From positions 1 to 14,363 of the forward strand of contig JAUSEJ010000069.1 of assembly GCA_030650265.1 (NCBI GenBank): a DNA stretch of 14,363 bases, read 5' to 3'. Shown piece after piece: positions 12,993 through 14,363 of the stretch (the stretch's first letter is position 1; the number at the start of each line of letters is the position of its first letter). The translations under genes and the position numbers were made by a program. The notes beneath the pieces are model-generated. The model was not told the DNA's origin and ran no database searches. It worked only from the letters and a program-made list of their open reading frames with translations. Source of the DNA: Dehalococcoidia bacterium. Lineage in GTDB: Bacteria > Chloroflexota > Dehalococcoidia > JACPQF01.

Positions 12993-13712
12993 TTAGGCCA
13001 AACGGGAGTTGATCTGATCGGCCGGGCTTGCAGATGAGGCCACTCTCATTAGCGTCGACGACAAATACCCTCCGACCGCCGACAAATCCTCCGTCGCGAG
13101 GCAATCGCCGGCCGCTTTGTCGAAGAGAATGTTGATCGAGGCCGGCAAGTCCTCGTCTGATAAAAAGAGGATGCAGCCCAATCGCAACCTGGAAAAGGCC
13201 ATGAACCAGTAGGCGGCGTCACCCGTCCGATCCATCTTCACCCCTCCCAGAAATTCGGCAGCCCGCTTGAAGCCGGCAAGATCCTGACCGAAAGCTCGTT
13301 CTAGAGGCTGTACTGCCCGCTCCACGAAGGCTCTCTCGTAGATATGCCCGCCCGGGAGCTCCCGGAAGGTGATCCATTCATCGGCGATGGGAGCGCCAGC
13401 GGCGGTAATGATGTAGTGCAAAACGATGATCCGGAGCCACATGGCCACGGGCCTGAGGCCAGGTGATACCTGCATTGCCCGGCCAGAAGCTGGCGGGAAC
13501 AAGCCCTCAACGGAAGGTTTAGGCCCAACGTTATCGGCAGGGATTACCTCCAAGACTTCCACCTGAGGATAGCGAACCACGAAAAGACGATTGAAAAACA
13601 ATACCCGGAACTCTTGCCCGTCGAATGCCACCCCGGCTCTGTTGGCCGCCACGTGCGGACTGATCTTACCCATGTCTTCAATGGCCTTTTTGTACGCTGG
13701 ATCGAGCGGCAT
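12993..13712 (-). CDS. DUF3786 domain protein
   Basis: 239 residues, no signal peptide or membrane segment evident. Recognised as DUF3786 by its overall layout: an N-terminal part with MGKISPHVAANRAGVAFDGQ, a middle HYIITAAGAPIADEWITFRELPGG, and a C-terminal block ILFLSDEDLPASINILFDKAAGDCLATEDLSAVGGYL, which is the most typical stretch. The function of the family is unknown; members are mostly in strict anaerobes, often near corrinoid or iron-sulfur enzymes (from memory). Start ATG 13712 has AAAGGA about eight bases upstream; an in-frame upstream start at 13796 adds 28 unlike residues. It lies 153 bases after the DUF4446 gene and 101 bases before the candidate selenoprotein gene on the same strand. 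The three could form a loose group, but the last has its own promoter region. Confidence 0.72.
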   Translation of the reverse strand: MPLDPAYKKAIEDMGKISPHVAANRAGVAFDGQEFRVLFFNRLFVVRYPQVEVLEVIPADNVGPKPSVEGLFPPASGRAMQVSPGLRPVAMWLRIIVLHYIITAAGAPIADEWITFRELPGGHIYERAFVERAVQPLERAFGQDLAGFKRAAEFLGGVKMDRTGDAAYWFMAFSRLRLGCILFLSDEDLPASINILFDKAAGDCLATEDLSAVGGYLSSTLMRVASSASPADQINSRLA

Positions 13713-13865
13713 AATTAGGTCCTTTCTGTTGGCAGGCTTGGAGTGCGAAAGTGAGTCAAAGCGGTCATCAGCCCAACCCCAGGACTTCCCAATCACGCAT
13801 GTCCCAACCTCATCCAGATCCCAAACACAAACGCATCAGGGCACAAAGACCCTCGCGCCCTCCAT

Positions 13866-14363
13866 CTAGTTCTTGGCACCGCCCTTGCGTGCGGTCTCGA
13901 AGGCTTCCTTCTCCTCGTCGGAAAGGGGATAAACTGGCTGCCCCTTCTGAATTGGCTTGGCATAGACCCTGGTGCTGGCACGATTGTGCAGAGACGTAAT
14001 TACGATACCGCTGTCGAAGTCGTCTAGCAAAGCAACCGAGAAGCTTTGGTCACTCCCCGTATCAGTGAAGGGGTTGAAGCGTACGAAGCCTACGTGCTGC
14101 ACCGAACTGCGACCTACTTCGGCAAGCCGTCGAAAATCGCGACTTAGATCCTCGATTCGCCTGCCGGTCGCGTCAACGCGGGACATATAGGCTTCAAGTG
14201 CCTTTCCCATGCTCTGCCCATCCGTGTCTCTCACCAGGCTCTGATAGGTTCGCCTGACCTTGGACAGACGACGCTGAATCAGGACCACTGCGACGATGAG
14301 GACAACCTGTATGATAAACAGGACCAAGCCAAACAGATAGTAGTACTGGTCGTAAAAGGAAAT
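13866..14363 (-). CDS. DUF4446 family membrane-anchored protein (5' end beyond window)
   Basis: The frame is open to the window edge. About 165 residues are visible: a single N-terminal membrane helix (YLFGLVLFIIQVVLIVAVVL), a helical linker (KALEAYMSRVDATGRRIEDL), and a conserved beta-rich domain with VGFVRFNPFTDTGSDQSFS, ALLDD..SGIVITSLHNR and RVYAKPI, ending in a charged tail. This is the DUF4446 pattern found in Firmicutes and Chloroflexota, often near parB or sporulation-type genes; the role is unknown. A TTG at 14327 could be an internal start but would cut the membrane helix, and residues upstream of it (SFYDQYYYLFG) read like part of the protein, so the true start probably lies outside the window. 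Confidence 0.8.
   Translation of the reverse strand: MSFYDQYYYLFGLVLFIIQVVLIVAVVLIQRRLSKVRRTYQSLVRDTDGQSMGKALEAYMSRVDATGRRIEDLSRDFRRLAEVGRSSVQHVGFVRFNPFTDTGSDQSFSVALLDDFDSGIVITSLHNRASTRVYAKPIQKGQPVYPLSDEEKEAFETARKGGAKN

Noticed and set aside
13741..13865. Frames and possible promoter between the DUF4446 and DUF3786 genes
   Set aside because: The frames are Pro/Ser/Arg-rich overlaps without ribosome-binding sites, and I found no convincing promoter or hairpin.

Overview
The window looks like a chromosomal piece of an anaerobic Chloroflexota-type bacterium (Dehalococcoidia-like is my best guess). Two things suggest this. One is the gene mix: HspR-controlled grpE-dnaK, ClpC, DUF4446, DUF3786, a solo MEMO protein and a low-molecular-weight 2[4Fe-4S] ferredoxin with a DUF1858 partner. 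The other is moderately high G+C with frequent GTG/TTG starts. The taxonomic call is an inference. I see no rRNA, tRNA, CRISPR array, insertion sequence or prophage gene. TGA is an ordinary stop here (it ends the PH-domain gene and clpC).

Layout. (1) 1-1852, minus strand: an apparent operon xerD -> PH/SHOCT membrane protein -> punA, the last cut by the window edge. (2) 1897-3037, plus: a GT9 glycosyltransferase with its own promoter. (3) 3189-7262: a heat-shock locus. A perfect 17-bp inverted repeat matching the HspR operator (HAIR) lies between the MEMO/AmrB gene (minus) and hspR-grpE-dnaK (plus), and carries mirror-image overlapping promoters for both. A 23-bp perfect hairpin ends dnaK. (4) 7275-8587: a redox-sensing locus. 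A Crp/Fnr-family regulator lies divergent from a ferredoxin + DUF1858 pair, with a perfect TGTGA-N6-TCACA site between them. (5) 8597-11212: clpC with promoter and terminator. (6) 11517-12555, minus: an RpoD-family sigma factor. (7) 12688-12956, minus: a small gene not called by ordinary ORF finding because it contains an in-frame TGA. (8) 12993-14363, minus: DUF3786 and DUF4446 proteins, the latter cut by the window edge.

Most interesting point: at 12688-12891 (minus) there is a 67-codon reading frame with a complete AAAGGAGG ribosome-binding site. It resembles the DUF542/ScdA-N domain (the N-terminal domain of RIC/ScdA/YtfE iron-sulfur repair proteins), whose signature is Cys-Cys-Gly-Gly. 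Here that signature reads Cys-TGA-Gly-Gly. Fourteen bases after the TGA is a small hairpin with the layout of the E. coli fdhF SECIS (2 bp, unpaired U, 4 bp, loop starting GU). I propose a selenoprotein with a Cys-Sec redox pair; the alternative is a gene broken by one nonsense mutation.

The same gene has an imperfect Crp-type site near -42 of its likely promoter, like the perfect site near -41.5 of the ferredoxin/DUF1858 promoter. The Crp/Fnr protein keeps the DNA-contacting Arg-Glu-x-x-x-Arg of E. coli CRP but lacks cAMP-contact residues and FNR cysteines. Together this suggests a small redox or nitrosative-stress regulon: regulator, ferredoxin, CxxC protein, Cys-Sec protein. The hybrid cluster protein usually found with such genes is not in this window.
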